Shown: positions 46,700 to 59,425, counted from the stretch's first letter. The stretch: 64,000 nucleotides of DNA from Datisca glomerata (GCA_003255025.1 QANY01008720.1:1266605-1330604), one strand, 5' to 3'. Numbers and translations: made by a program. The notes: generated by a model not told the origin, from the sequence alone.

Positions 46700-46900
46700 T
46701 GTTAAATGAATGATTTAAGGGTGTTCAAAAACCGACCAGACTGCTTAACCTGATCCAAACCGAGCTGAAAATGATCGGTTTGATCGATTTTTTAGTTTTA
46801 AATGGTCAGTTTGGTCTGAAATTAAGAAAAAACTGAATGTTTGGTTCGGTCTAAAATTTTAGTCCATTTTGGACCGAACCGACTGGACCCCATATGCCTC
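46700..46900. repeat. CGGTTTGGTC-type low-complexity inverted motifs
   Basis: Motifs such as accgaccagactg, atcggtttgatcg, ggttcggtc and ggaccgaaccgactgg in both orientations over about 180 nt. Such blocks are frequent in plant intergenic DNA. No gene. Confidence 0.45.
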
Positions 46901-47419
46901 TCTCTTCATACTCGAGTCCTAACGGGCAAACCTACCCTTCCCTTTCCTTCCTGGGTTTTTTGCTAAAGTAGACCTCTAAACTAATCATTTTGTAGAAATG
47001 TACCCTAACACTAATTTTCGCTTAACCTATCCCCTAACTCACTTTTCCTTCACTTTTCATTTTTTTCCTCATTGCCCTTCGTCAAGCTGTCCAATAAAAT
47101 GTTATGGTCTACTCAAAACCTTCATACCAACCCCATCTCATTTCTTATTCTTCATATTTCATTTTTTCTACTTCTTCTTCGTTTTCTTCTTCGTCTTCTT
47201 CCTTCTTCCTGCAACAGCAAATGATTGCTAGTCTTCTCTTTGGAACAGGTATAAGTTTGTTTTCTTCTTTGTGAAAATATTTATGTGTGTTTTTTCTTCT
47301 TACATGGGTTTTTCACTTTTATGAGTTTTTTGGGAATATTTATTTATTTTCTTCTTTCTGGAACGTTGTTTTAAGTTCATTAATTGTACATGATCACTAA
47401 AAATGACGGTATACTGTAA

Positions 47420-47890
47420 AATGAGGTGTACACGAGCCTTGTGTATTCATCGTGTAGACTACACGCAGGGTACACGAGCCCCGTGTAAATCTTGTATACA
47501 CTATACGATCATCGTGTGGTGCATCAGGAACTTCTTCAGCAGTTCACGAGTATCGTGTAACATCTATTACATTAATCAAGGATACACAAATCATTGTGTA
47601 GTGTACATGATGACCACATGATGATCGTGTAATCCTCGTATACACTACATGATCCTCGTGTAGTTCTCATGTACACTACACGATGAAACTACATGATCAT
47701 CGTGTAGTCCTCTTGTAGTCAACACGATGGAACTACACGAGCATCATGTAGGGCTTATTACAGTACACGAGGTCTACACGACAACTACACGATACTCGTG
47801 AAGGGCTTGTGTTCACTACACGATGTTCATGAAAACTTCGTGTACACTACTACACGATTACTATACGATGGCTACACGATCATCGTGTAA
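47420..47890. repeat. Palindromic ACACGATCATCGTGT array in the leader intron of MULE 1
   Basis: The same unit as in MULE 2. It lies between the donor-like ACAGGTATAAG (about 47247) and the acceptor TACAG (47970-47974). Units include ctacacgatcatcgtgtaat and tgtagtcctcttgtagtc. Confidence 0.85.
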
Positions 47891-47932
47891 TATTCCATTT
47901 CATTATGTATTCTTCTTCTACTAACTTCCTTC

Positions 47933-47935
<3 letters not shown>

Positions 47936-47971
<36 letters not shown>
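47936..47971. repeat. (AT)n microsatellite before the transposase start
   Basis: About 18 AT units forming the end of the leader intron, immediately before acceptor ACAG and the start codon. Confidence 0.9.
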
Positions 47972-47975
<4 letters not shown>

Positions 47976-47976
47976 T

Positions 47977-50690
47977 ATGTCTGAAGTTCGAATTTTTGTA
48001 ATCCATGATGGAGATTGGGTGAAAAATGGTACAACATGGTCTTTTAGTGGAGAAAAGACCAAATTATTAGAGATATTTACTACATGCACTTACCATGAGC
48101 TATTGGGTATATTGCAAGAAGAACTCCAAATAGACCCCTCAAACTATGATATGTCCATCAAATTTTTTTATAGAAGCCATGTCTCCTGCCCTCCTGCTGA
48201 AATTTTAAAGGATAGAGATTTACAGTTCTTTATTAAGTAGAATGAATCAGAATTATTTAGAAGCCAACTATTTGTAAGCACCAAGCCTAAATTTTTTCCA
48301 TCTCAAAGCACAATTCTTCAAACCACAATGTCACAACAACATTGAGTTCCTAAAACTACAGGGTTTTATTAAAGTTGGGTTCCTGAAACACAAATGTCAC
48401 AACAACCTATACATGAAAGCATTCCTCACTTTGAGAGTTTTGATCATTTTGAAAGGAACTATCATGATGATGATGTTTTTTGTCATGGCGATTATAATGT
48501 TTTTGAGGATGAGGATGTTGATGTTGATGTTGATCAAGATGATGATGATGATGATTTTGATCAGGGGGTGTATGATGATGTGAACCGTGGAGTGGCCATG
48601 ATAAAGCCATCAGTGGAGACAACCATACAACAATTCCAGACTTGAATATTGGTGTGAACTTGAGACCACTTGTCCATTGTCATACCAACTTATTTGAATG
48701 AACAACGTCTTGGGTCCAGCGAGTAACAGGCTGATTTGAATAAGCTTGTAACAGACACAATAAATATGGATGATGTGTACAGCGATAAAGCTGAGTTGCT
48801 TATGGTTGCTCATATGATGGCCATCCAAAGAAATTTTGAGTTTCAGATCTTCAAGTCAAGCCAGACAATATTGGTACTTGTATGTGTTGAGAAAACATGT
48901 CAATGGAGGTTACAGGCCATGTAATTGAAAAATTATCCATACTTTAAAGTTACAAAATTCATCAATACACAAACATGCACATTTGAAGTTTTGAGACATG
49001 AACACCATCAGGCTACATATTCATTGATTGGCCATTCTATACGGTCCAAATACACGAGAGTCAGTCGTATATAGGCCAAAAGACATAATTGAAGATGTGC
49101 AGCTTGATTTCAGTGTAGACAAAGGTTACCATAAGGCATGGAGAGCTAAGAAATATACATTAGAATTAGTTCGAGGGTCTCCTGAAGACAACTATAGGAG
49201 TCTCCCAGCACATTGTCACATGTTAGAATAAAAAAAATCCAGATACTTATTTTTTATTTTACCATCATAATGTCTAAAGAGTACTACACGATGGTTACAC
49301 GGTCCTCGTGTAGTCATCATGTAATCTACACGATGGTTACACGCACCTCATGTAGTCTAAACGATGGTTACACGAATTCTGGTGCAGTCATCGTGTAGTC
49401 TACACGATGGTTACACGGATCTCGTGTAGTCATCATGTCCACTATGTTTATACTCTGCCGATTTTTATACCACAACATCAAATATATTTTAGGGACAACA
49501 ACACACATAGACACTTATGAGCAGGACCATTTTAAATATTTTTTCATAGCTCTTGGGTCATTTGTTCATGAATTTTTCAATCGTATACGGCTTGTCATTG
49601 CTGTTGACGCAATAGCCTTAAAAGCCAAATACAAATGGGTATTATTTGTTGCGACAACAAAGGATGAGAACAACTAAGTATATCTCATTGCATGGGAATG
49701 GTTCTTCCGTAAACTTCACGATGTAATCAATAATCCAGAAGACTTGGTATTTATATCTGATAGGAATACAAGTATACTAAATGTTGTACATGTTGTCTTT
49801 CCCAATGCGCTTAATGGAGGTTGCATCTTCCATATGGGCCAAAATATCAAATCAATTTTTAAAAAGGAAGATGCGGTCGCATTATTTTTTAAAGCAGCAA
49901 AGGTATACCATCAATCAGAATTTGATCGGCTGATGATTCATTTTACAGATGCATTTCCAGATATTTCACAATATGTGTCGGTGGGGGGAGTTGAGAGGTG
50001 GGCACATTCCCGTTTTGATGGAAGGCGATATAATATAATGACGATAAACATCGCATAATGTTTGAATGGGGTTCTGAAAGATGCTAGAAAGCTTTATTTA
50101 CATACCTTATAGAACATATCTGTGACATGTTATAACGGTGGTTCTATGAACGACGGATGGCTGCCTGTCGAATCACCTCACAGATGACATATTGGGTTGA
50201 GATTGAGCTTAATAAGAAGCATCTTGCATCATGTACACTATCATTGTTTCTTTCTGACATCCACGAGTTTTGTGTTGCGGATGGGGGTAGGGGAGCAGTT
50301 GTAAACTTGCATCTTAAGACTTGTACGTAAAGAGAATTTTATCTTGATCAAATTCCATGCATGCATGCGTTAGGTGCATGTCGACAGCGTAATATTTCCA
50401 CATATAGTATGTGTTTGAGGTTCTTCAAAAATGAGGCTCTAATTGTTGCGTATTCAGAAATAATACATCTTCTCGGGGATCAAGAAGATAGGGTCATCAG
50501 CCATGAGGTCATGAAAAAAGTGGTAGTTCCACCTATAACGAGGCGGCAAAGTGGCTGACCTAGGACAGAGAGAATTTCATCTATAGGTGAGGAAGCAGTG
50601 AGAAGGAAGTGCAAACGTTATGGACAAATTGGCCACAACCGACAAACGCGCAGAAATCCAATTCTTTTATCTCAACGGGATGAGTAAGCC
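47977..50690 (+). pseudogene. MURA-type MULE transposase, broken
   Basis: Cuts and joins the element's ends (DDE nuclease). In order: PB1-like N-terminus from 47977 (MSEVRIFVIHDGDWVKNG to DRDLQFFIK, stop at 48240); acidic linker 48397-48645; MuDR DNA-binding-like part 48736-49030 (ELLMVAHMMAIQRNFEFQIF, CQWRLQAM, TCTFEVLRHEHHQATYS); an intron-like array 49280-49440; catalytic domain from about 49480 with LVIAVDAIALKAKYKW (first Asp at 49606-49608) and FISDRNTSILNVV (second Asp at 49759-49761), then GGCIFHMGQNIK; SWIM zinc finger at about 50319-50390 (FYLDQIPCMHALGACR, with the second Cys of the CxC pair replaced by a stop); and a C-terminal knuckle RKCKRYGQIGHNR near 50610. At least ten stops or shifts. 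The start at 47977, not 47905, follows the splice acceptor. Confidence 0.85.
49280..49440. repeat. Palindromic ACACGAT array in an internal intron of the MULE 1 transposase
   Basis: Units ctacacgatggttacacg and ctcgtgtagtcatcatgtag sit between transposase coding segments. Coding text resumes after an acceptor TATATTTTAG at about 49483-49492. Confidence 0.8.
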
Positions 50691-51287
50691 ACTTAAACAT
50701 AAATAATGATCTTTATAGACTTAAATTAAATATTATTAGTACAACACTGTGATGTAACCTATCGTCTCCATCATTAGTACAACACCGTGAGGTGCAGTAA
50801 GGGCCTCGAGATGAGTTTATTTTCATCTCCCTAGTGAAGGTCTGGAGTTGTGCCAATACCAAGGTTGGACTTCTTAAGAAGATAGGAGGAAATGGTGTAG
50901 TTTAGTTTTGACCGACCCTAAGGCAGTATATTCTAAATAAAGTCATGAAATCTGAAATGATGGGTTACACTCACAAAGTCACAATTAAGCTTTAATGTGG
51001 ATAATTGTGACTTGACCGAACAACCGATACCTTATTGTTGAAAGAAAAAATATGAGATATTTTAAGTTTTAATTAATAAGGATGAGAATGTCTCATAGAC
51101 AGTTTGAGGTTAATATGACTGACTATAAAGTAACACATTAATCGTTGGGTTGTTGTATTGTTACCAATAAATGTTTAAGTTGTGTGTTTATTATGTTGCC
51201 ATCATGCATCACATTTACTTTTTGAATTCTAGATATTTATCAATTATATTGAATCTTGTATGTTTTAAATTTCAGTTATCATTATTA

Positions 51288-52180
51288 TGTCTAACATGGG
51301 CGACCCTGCCACTGCTTTACTCGCTCTTAAGAAATTGAATGGTGAAAATTGTGTATGTTTAAAATCAAATATGAACTTAATGCTGATTTGTGAGAAATTT
51401 CATAAGGAGCCCACTGCTAATGCCCTAAGAATGTTAGAGACAAATATGATGCTTGGATCATATCAAACGACGAGGAGAAGTACTACATTCTTGTGAGCAT
51501 GAATGATGTTCTGAGAACTAAGTATGAAAGCATTGAGCCTGCCTATGAGATTATGGAATCTCTATAGGCTATGTTTGAGCAGCAGTCTGATCAAAGTTTT
51601 CGTGAGACCACTAGGCTCGATTTGATAACTAAGATCAGAAAGGGTACTTCTGTGTGAGAACATGTTTTGAACATGTTTTGAACATGATCAATATAATGCA
51701 CGAGGCAGAAGTACATGGGGCGACCATTGATGAGCGGACTCAAGTTAGCAATATACTTTAGTCGCTCACACCAAATTTTTATGCGTTCATGACCAATTAT
51801 GTTATGGACAAGTTATAATTCTACATGACTAAATTGTTGAATGAACTGCAAACTTTTGAGTCACTCAACCTTAGAATAACTAAAGAGGGTGAGGCAAATG
51901 TTGTCGAGCAAAAGCCTTATTTCACTGTTAAAAGTAACAATAGGAACAAGATCAATGGGAAGGGCAAAGGTAAGAATAAGAAAGGGAAGAAAGCCCAGCC
52001 ATCGGCCAAAGCCAAGAAGAACAAGAAAGACAGCAAGCCCAAAGGAATATGTTTCCACTATAAGGTTGAAGGTCATTGGAAAAGAAACTATAACAAGTAT
52101 CTCTCCGATTTGAAAAATAAAGGTAAATATGATTTATTTGTACTTGAAGTTTGCTTAGTGGAATATGATTTATCATCCTG
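51288..52180 (+). pseudogene. gag of copia element 3, broken
   Basis: MSNMGDPATALLALKKLNGE, NMNLMLICEKFHKEP, later TKLLNELQTFESLNLRITKE, ANVVEQKP, a lysine-rich linker and the knuckle region CFHYKVEGHWKRNYNKYLSD near 52050. In the knuckle, two of the three cysteines have become tyrosine. Open pieces 51288-51496 and 51825-52181 are in different frames with stops between. Confidence 0.8.
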
Positions 52181-52530
52181 AATATTTGATTCATGAGCCA
52201 CTAACCATGGATATTTTTTTTGCAGATGCTTGATTCGTCAAGGGAGTTGGTTGATGATGAGGTCATTTTTTAGAGTTGGTAGTGGTGCGCTCGTATCAAC
52301 TAAAGCACTAGTGACAGTCCGTTTACTTTTTGAATATAATTATTTAGTTTTGAACGATGTTTATTATATTCTTGAATTTTTGAGAAATTTGATTTCTCTG
52401 TTTTTTTGTAAGAACAATTATTCAAAGTTTGTTTTATTAATAAAGAGTTTATTATCTCAAAAAATGGATTCAATATTTGTCATGCAAAAATTATAAATAG
52501 ATTATATATGCTTAAACCAACTGAACGCGC
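52181..52530 (+). pseudogene. Protease-region fragment of copia element 3
   Basis: The open frame at 52230-52496 contains FRVGSGALVSTKALVTVRLL and FEYNYLVLNDVYYILEFLRN, parallel to 21678-22000 on minus in element 2. The protease active site was not recognised. Confidence 0.65.
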
Positions 52531-52559
52531 ATTAAATAATTTTGAATTATTTAAAGTCT

Positions 52560-53606
52560 AAAAACATAAAAGTAACAAACGACATAGAGTTTATCATGAT
52601 GATGATAACACATATCTTAGGTGTTTTAGGTTGTGGCATATTAATCTAGATAGGTTAAACAAGTTAATAAAGTATGGTGCTTTGAGAGAACTAAAAGTTG
52701 AAACTCTTCGTGTTTGTGAATCCTGTCTAGAGGGTAAAATGACCAAGAGACATTTCACAGGAAATGGCCAAAGAGCCAAGGAACCACTTGAGCTAGTACA
52801 TAGTAATGTCTATGGACCGATCAAGTTAGAGGTGGGTATGAGTATTTCATCACTTTTATTGATGATTACTCAAGATATGGTTATACTTACCTAATGCAAA
52901 GAAAGTCTGAAACTTTTAGAAAGTTTAAAGACTTCAATGCTGAAGCTAAAAAGCAATTAGGTAAATCATTGAAAACCCTTTCGATCTGATCGATGTGGTG
53001 AATACTTGGATTTAGAATTCAAGGATTATTTGCTGGAGTGTGGAATCATATCCCAGCTCACAGCACTTGAAACATCATAGCAAAATGGTGCTGTAGAGAG
53101 GAGAAACCGAACTTTATTAAATAAGGATAGGTCGATGTTAAGCTATTCATCATTGTCACTTACATTTTAGGGAATGTAGCGCCCTTAAATTTGTATGCAA
53201 GATGCCTTTAGAGTTATGAAATGACTCCAAACCTAATTTGCGTTATTTCCGTATATGGGGGTGTCTATCTCACGTTCTTAGACCCTAGACCAGAAAGTTA
53301 GACTCGAGGTCTGAGGTATGCATATTCGTATGCTATGCTCCAAAGACTAGAGGTGACTACTTTTATAGTCACAATGATCAAAATGTGTTTGTATCGAGAA
53401 ATGTAAGTTTCTTTGAGCATGACTATATGAAAAACTATAAACCTCATAACAAAGTAGTTCTCGAGGAATTAGCGGCTGATGAGATTAGACCACCTTCAAT
53501 TTTTACTGATAAACGACAAACTCGAGAAATCACAGTTCCTGCAAAGAAAACTTTGGTGCAACGTCGTAGTGGGAGGGTTGTGAGACAACCAGTTCGTTAT
53601 GAATAG
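52560..53606 (+). pseudogene. Integrase of copia element 3, broken
   Basis: 52631-52894 reads WHINLDRLNKLIKYGALREL, RVCESCLEGKMTKRHFTGNG, PLELVHSNVYGPIK. The core follows with QRKSETFRKFKDFNAEAKKQ and a RSDR-GEYLDLEF region, QNGAVERRNRTLLN, then CLSHVLRP-like text and FVSRNVSFFEHDYMKNYKPH (53385-53606). Stops between parts. Confidence 0.8.
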
Positions 53607-53689
53607 AAGCACATATCCTAGTGCCAGACACTGATAAGGAGGATCTGTTATCTAATGAAGAAGTAATGGATGAACCTGAAAAGGAGAAA

Positions 53690-54685
53690 TTGTAAGATGT
53701 CATGAACCAGAAAATAGAATCTGTGTATTTCAATTACATATGTGAACTTGTAGATCCACCTGACGTTGCCAGGCCCATTGTATATCAATGGATCTTCAAG
53801 AAGAAAGGAGGTGTAGATGAGAAAGTAGAGATTTTCAAGGCACAGTTAGTAGCCAAGGGCTATACACAAAAGGAATGAGTCGATTATGAAAATACATTCT
53901 CCCATGTGGCTATGCTCAAATCCATTTGCATCCTTTTGTCCATGGCTGCTAGTTTTTACTATGAGATATGGTAAATGGACGTCAAGACAGCTTTTCTGAA
54001 TGGCTCTCTTGAAGAAAGAATATATTTGATGCAACCAGAAGGGTTTCGTATAAAAGGACAAGATCAGAAAGTATGCAAGTTGCTTAAATCTATTTATTGA
54101 TTAAAGCAGCATCTAGATCTTGGAATCTTACCTTTGATGAGATTATAAAGTCTTATGACTTCAAGAAAAATATTGACGAAGCCTGTGTTTATAAATATAT
54201 CAAAGATAAGATAACGACTTTCTTAGTTCTTCATATTGACGATATTCTACTCATTGAGAATGATGTAGAAACTTTGTCAAATGTAAAGAAGTGGTTAGCT
54301 GAGAAATTCTAAATGAAAGATTTGGGGTGAGGCAGGTTATGTTCTAGGCATCAAAATATTAAGGGAAAGAAAGAACAAACTCTTGACACTTTCCTAGGCA
54401 TCTTATATTGATAATGTGCTTGAGAGATTCTCTATGGAGAATTCCAAGAAAGGTCAACTACCGACCAGAAATGAAATTGTCCTCTCCAATGAACAATGTC
54501 CTAAGACACCTCAGGAAGAAGAGGGTATGAGAAATGTTTCCTATGCTTCAGCAGTTGGAAATCTCATGTATGCTATGTTGTGTACGAGACCAGACATTTA
54601 TTATGCGGTGAATTGTCAGTCGGTATCAATCGAATCCAGGTTTGGAACACTAGATTGTCGTAAAGTACATTCTCAAGTATCTTAG
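53690..54685 (+). pseudogene. Reverse transcriptase of copia element 3, broken; RNase H mostly lost
   Basis: VDPPDVARPIVYQWIFKKKG, KAQLVAKGYTQKE, then AFLNGSLEERIYLMQPEGFR, and open 54097-54312 with TTFLVLHIDDILLIEND, where the catalytic pair DD is retained. The connection part RFSMENSKKGQLPTRNEIVL and RNVSYASAVGNLMYAMLCTR is open at 54416-54685. Only traces of RNase H lie between 54690 and 54985. Confidence 0.8.
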
Positions 54686-54985
54686 GAGAACAAGAAACTA
54701 TATACTTATTTATTAAGGTGGAGACCTAAATCGCACTGGATATACTGATTAGGAATAAGATAAGGATAGCCGAAAATCGACATATGGGTCTTACACCGAG
54801 GTGATCTAACTGTTATGAAGATAACGTTGGATCACAATCTAGCTCTGACTGTTATGGGGATAGCGTCGGATCAGAACCTGGCTGATCCTTTTAAAAAGAC
54901 ATTTCCTGCAAAGTCATTTGAGGGGTCACGTGCGTAACATGAGATTAAGAGAGATGCCACATTCGTTTTAGGGCAAGTGGAAGAT

Positions 54986-57135
54986 TCTTGGGGGTTATGC
55001 CTTCAAAGTATGTGTATTGACATTTTGATATAAAATTTAACAAGGATTACATATTTCTTATAATTGTTATCTTAAATTATTGTTGAATAATTTGTATAAA
55101 TTTCATATTCATTAATGAGATTATGATCTTGTATTAGTAAGAGATTATTAAGAACATAGATAATGAATAAAATTGTCAGCCACATATTAAAGTATGGAAT
55201 CTTTAATGAATGGTTGCTAGTACGGTTCACTAAGCATTATGAATGCATGTTATCTAGATGTAGATAGATATCTTAGTGAATGTACTTTATATAATGAGAT
55301 TATATATAACTGGACCTATGTGAATTAATATCTTTATCAATGTTCCATTTATAACAAAGATTTAACACTCATTAATTCAATGATCATATGTAGATCAGTC
55401 TGAATTTTGAGTAGTCATGAACTTCTATACATGTCTACTGGATCTTTTGATTTACTCGTTAAGATTTGTTTGTAAAACAGGCTAGTGACTTTTATTTTCT
55501 AGATTCAGTGATATGGATGGCTGAGAACATGATCTTATAAGATTTGGAATCCAAACTTTTCTAACGGATCGTATATTGATTTCCTTAAGTGTTAATTCTG
55601 GAACTGAATGGTTATTGAGCTCAAATTTATAATAAGATTATAAATTAGCCATCCACTAGTGAATTACTGGTACTTAAGGATCAATGGGTAATTAGAATGA
55701 TAAAATGATAATTTTGACCAATTCTAATTTACGAACCAAGAATTAGAGGACAAGACTACATGAATTGATTATATTAGTGGACTAGACGAGAATGCTCTGT
55801 AAATACAATCTTTAATCTCTAAGAGTGTCATTCCATATTTATAGTAGAGTAATAATAGAATTAATAAATAAGATTATTTATTAAAGAGTTTAACTAATAA
55901 TCTGGTTTATTGGAACTTAGGATTATAAGTCCAACGAGTCACATCTATGCTACGCAGCCTAGGGTGTGAATATTTCAGGACATGAGAAAAGGACTAACTT
56001 GCAAAAGAATTTTATTCTAGGGCAAATATATAATTATGTGTGATTAATTAATTAAATTATATATATATATATATATATATAAATTTAATTTTTGGAATTA
56101 ATGTATATAAATAAATATCGATTATTTTTTTAATTATCGATAAGTGAGATAGAATATCTACTTTGTGAAAGATAATTAAATTATTATTTGACAATATTTT
56201 GGATCAACTAAATCTGTTATTTGTGATATAATAGATAATTTAGTTGATAGGGGTAATCAGATATGTTAATTTTGAATTAGCTAATAGATATTTATTTGAT
56301 TAAAATAAATATTTAATTTGCAGTGATTGCCACGTGTCAATCACTGATTGAGTATCAGAGATTGACATTGACTACTGTGGTGTCATGTGACACTACATTT
56401 GTGCACCATTATATAGTGAGACCTACTATATTAGGCAATTTAAAATTAAATATTATTTTTAATTTTTAATTATCCCTAAATATTTGATATGTCATTATTT
56501 AGAATATGATACAGATTTTATTCTAATGACATCAGTTGATCAGACAATCAATCAATCAAACAGAGAATTAGTTTATCAATCAAGAGTTGAGAGAAGAACA
56601 CAATATCTCAAAAAGTGATTTTTTTCTACGATTAAGAGTTAATCAAAATCTCTAAAAGAATCATCATCATGTTCTTCTAGAGAATCTTCTAACAAAAGTC
56701 ATTCTCAGTAAAATCTCTAGATCTTATGTGTTGAGTACATCTAGAGATAGAAAAGTGTCTTCGTTATATTCTATGTGCCCATACACGTCCTAGTGCGTTG
56801 ATGATTGACTTAGAAGATCTTGGTGTGGATCTCAGAGTTTGCTGATTGTTGGAATGATTTCGTGGGAATGGAGAATCGATCGGTTTCGCGAGGACACTTG
56901 ATTTAGACTACAAGAGGTATGTGATTCCTAACCTTATAGGTCGTTAATTTAATATATAATTTATATAATAGATCCTGACTGATTGAAAAAGAGTTTTCAA
57001 TAAAAAGTTTTTTTTGTTATCGTAGTGTTGCGTGATTTTGTTTTACTAAAATATTTAATTTTTTATTAGAAGTTTATTTTTTTAAATGGTCTCGCGCCAC
57101 AAGCTGTCACCGCGCATGCGCCGCGACGACCAACA
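54986..57135 (+). repeat. 3' LTR of copia element 3
   Basis: From TCTTGGGGGTTATGCC (after the purine-rich GGGCAAGTGGAAGAT) to CGACGACCAACA. It is the reverse complement of the element 2 LTRs over its length and holds an (AT)n run near 56059-56080. Confidence 0.85.
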
Positions 57136-57496
57136 TAGATTGACTAGAGATTCTGGATTCTTGGAGCTTCCCCTTCATCTAATGTCGATCCTTGGTGTTA
57201 AAGTGGTGTAACCGAACCGAACAACTCATCTTGTCCCGCAAAATAGTCATGAACTTAGCAGGATGAGACAAGTTTTTTATACTTGGCAGGATGGGTCGAG
57301 ACAGAATTTTCATGTCCTGAGTGGGATGGGACAGACACTAGACTTCTGTTAAAAAAGCTACCCCATCTTTGATCTGCTACCTCATATGGGATGGAATCGG
57401 TCCAATGATTCTCTTCTTAAAGTCATAGAGAGATTCTTTTTCCTTTTGTGATATGTAGCTCTGCGAGCTAGGGACCTAGAGCTAAGTGCATTATTT
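57136..57496. other. Intergenic stretch, possibly the start of a small DNA transposon
   Basis: Repeated gggatggga/ggatgagaca motifs. It may pair with 58330-58512, which ends CCCGGAACACCCCTGC, resembling a hAT-type terminus read inward as AGGGGTGTTCCGGG. Confidence 0.35.
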
Positions 57497-57961
57497 AGCT
57501 ATGGACTCAGTATTGTCAGCGGAATAAACATTCATGTGACTTGAGAGGGTAACGACATGTAGCTTGCTTCCAAGTCGGCTGACCACGAGCAAGAAAGAGC
57601 TCGGAATAAGATCAACAGTTAAAGGATTCACATCAAAGATAATGAAATTGTGTTGTGGAGAAATCACGTCTCAACTCGAAGTGGGAACCAAGTCCTTCAA
57701 ATATATATATATCCTAGATCAAAACTACATAGTTATGGCTGTGGACTCAGAATTGTCAACCGAATAAGCATTCATGTGACCTGAAAGGGTAGCGACAGGT
57801 AGCTTGCTTCCAAGCCGGACGATTGTGAGTAAGAAAGAGCTTGGAATAAGATCAACAGTCAAAGGATCTGCATCAAAGGCAATGAAATTGTGTTGTGGAG
57901 AAATCACGTCAACTCGAAGTGGGAACCAAGTCCTTCAAATATATATCCTAGATCAAAACTA
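57497..57961 (-). repeat. Tandem duplication of about 230 bp with an open minus frame in both copies
   Basis: Copy 1 is about 57497-57728, copy 2 about 57735-57961. On minus both read the same protein-like segment: VISPQHNF then FDADPLTVDLIPSSFLL (copy 2) or FDVNPLTVDLIPSSFLL (copy 1), RLGSKL and SHMN/GHMN. Copy 1 has two extra bases just before this block. The product is not recognised; it could be an exon relic of a gene or transposon. Confidence 0.7.
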
Positions 57962-58833
57962 GGTGGTTTTTATTGATCACAGTTTATATAATAACTTTTC
58001 CATTCAAGGTTTCACTTTCTCTAGCTCACTTTTCATCTTTTCCCTCAGACCCTCATTTCTCATCTTTTCCCCCAGACCCCACTTCTCATTTTTCCCAGGG
58101 AAAAAGGAGATAAAAGACAATGCATAGACGAAGTGAAAACTTAAATGAAGACAGTGAAGACCTAGGCAAAGATGACGCAGACGATGAAGTTGTGTGATGT
58201 ATCAAGTGAAAAGACCAAGGATTAATTATTTTGTGTGTGATGTGAAAATTATTTGAGTTAACTTTAAATTTTTTTATGATTTATGGTTTTAAGAATATTC
58301 TGATTTGCTAGGGTTGTAAAATATATTTGAGTTGTTAGATTTTTTTTTATTCCGACGATTTATCCCATCTTGAACCGTGAGACGAATCATCCCATCCCAT
58401 GTGATATTCCTCTTTGTGCAGGAAAGGACAGGACGGGAGAAATCCTTGTCCCCTTAGTCTAGACGGGACAGAACACCAAATCTGGTACTGAACAGTCCCG
58501 GAACACCCCTGCTTAATGTTACTTCTATCTTCAAACATGTCTGTTGGTAGTGCTCACGGCTTTGGTTTCACTGAGCTACGGGCTTACAAAGCCATAATCA
58601 TGTGAGCTTGTCCTGCGCATCCTAGCCCCTAGGTAGGCATCAACACGTATCATCCTTTTAAGTCAGGTGAAAAAATACTCATACCAATAACTTGCTAAAA
58701 TACGATGTATGTTTTTACCTGAGAGGAGAGAGAATAAATTGTCTCGTGAAATCAAACAAATAGAAAAAGAGTACTGAAAATTCCGTAGTGAAAAAGTAGC
58801 AAAGATTTCCTTTAAAAATGGAGCTAAAGTTTT
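57962..58833. other. Intergenic stretch, no gene accepted
   Basis: Contains a pyrimidine-rich patch with a short repeat (ctcatttctcatcttttccc, about 58015-58100) and, at 58330-58512, G/C-richer sequence ending in a possible hAT-like terminus. Confidence 0.4.
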
Positions 58834-59425
58834 ATGTCATATATGCTCTAGTTAGTTCCAATAAGACACGTGGGACTCGCTGACTGGCCACGCTGGTATC
58901 TTGAGGTATCTTAATCATTGTCGTCCCCACAACAAGAAATTACTAAGAGTGTCAGCTACCATGTGAACTGGGTTTCGTACCGTGAAAATTTGGCTCATTA
59001 ATTTTAATATGAATGGTTTTAATCTATTGACTACGAAAATAAAAAAAATAAAATTATTTTTTATATTAAATCAAAACAGATCTTGATCATTTATATTTTA
59101 ATTTAATAATTATGATTACTGATCATATTGTGACCAGTATTCTCAATACTTTCTCCCCCAACATGACGTAGTATTATCCACACAAGAGTCCAACCTACCC
59201 TTTGTCTTTGTGTAAGGTTATTGGACAGTTGATATTGTATCGTCGGCTCCTTTGACAATGAACACTTGTGACTAGAGATGGCCTGTCAATGTATAGTCTG
59301 ACAGATTCACGGGTCGGTTTTGACTTTTTTCAAACAATTCACGAGCTGGTTTTGACTTTCATTTTCTCCTCCAAGCTTGATATTAATGGTCACTATGAAA
59401 AACAATATATTTATATTCTCTAGTT
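58834..59425 (+). repeat. PRA1 upstream region, copy B, part 1
   Basis: Parallels 39257-39536: ggagctaaagttttatgtca, aagacacg-gggactcgctga, ggccacg-tggtatctt, gtcgtccccac, and later gtcggctcctttg and tcctccaagcttgatattaa. Copy B has an extra piece at about 58940-59160. Confidence 0.8.

Larger units (their letters stand above)
46938..50700 (+). mobile_element. Mutator-like element MULE 1, right end lost
   Basis: The left part TTTTTTGCTAAAGTAGACC with CATTTTGTAGAAATGTACCC resembles the left end of MULE 2 (15222 onward). It is followed by a leader intron holding a palindromic array, then a full-length but broken MURA-type transposase. At about 50700-50745 it meets copia element 3, so its right terminus is missing. 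Confidence 0.75.
50745..57135 (+). mobile_element. Ty1/copia retrotransposon, element 3, lacking the 5' LTR
   Basis: Same family as element 2. The left part matches the element 2 leader (23460 to 22938 on minus), then come gag, integrase, reverse transcriptase and a 2.15-kb 3' LTR. No 5' LTR or primer site exists; at about 50745 the sequence turns directly into MULE 1. Truncated by deletion or recombination. Confidence 0.85.

Noticed and set aside
48407..48622. A histidine-rich minus frame opposite the MULE 1 acidic linker
   Set aside because: It is the antisense of a GAT-rich (Asp) coding repeat.
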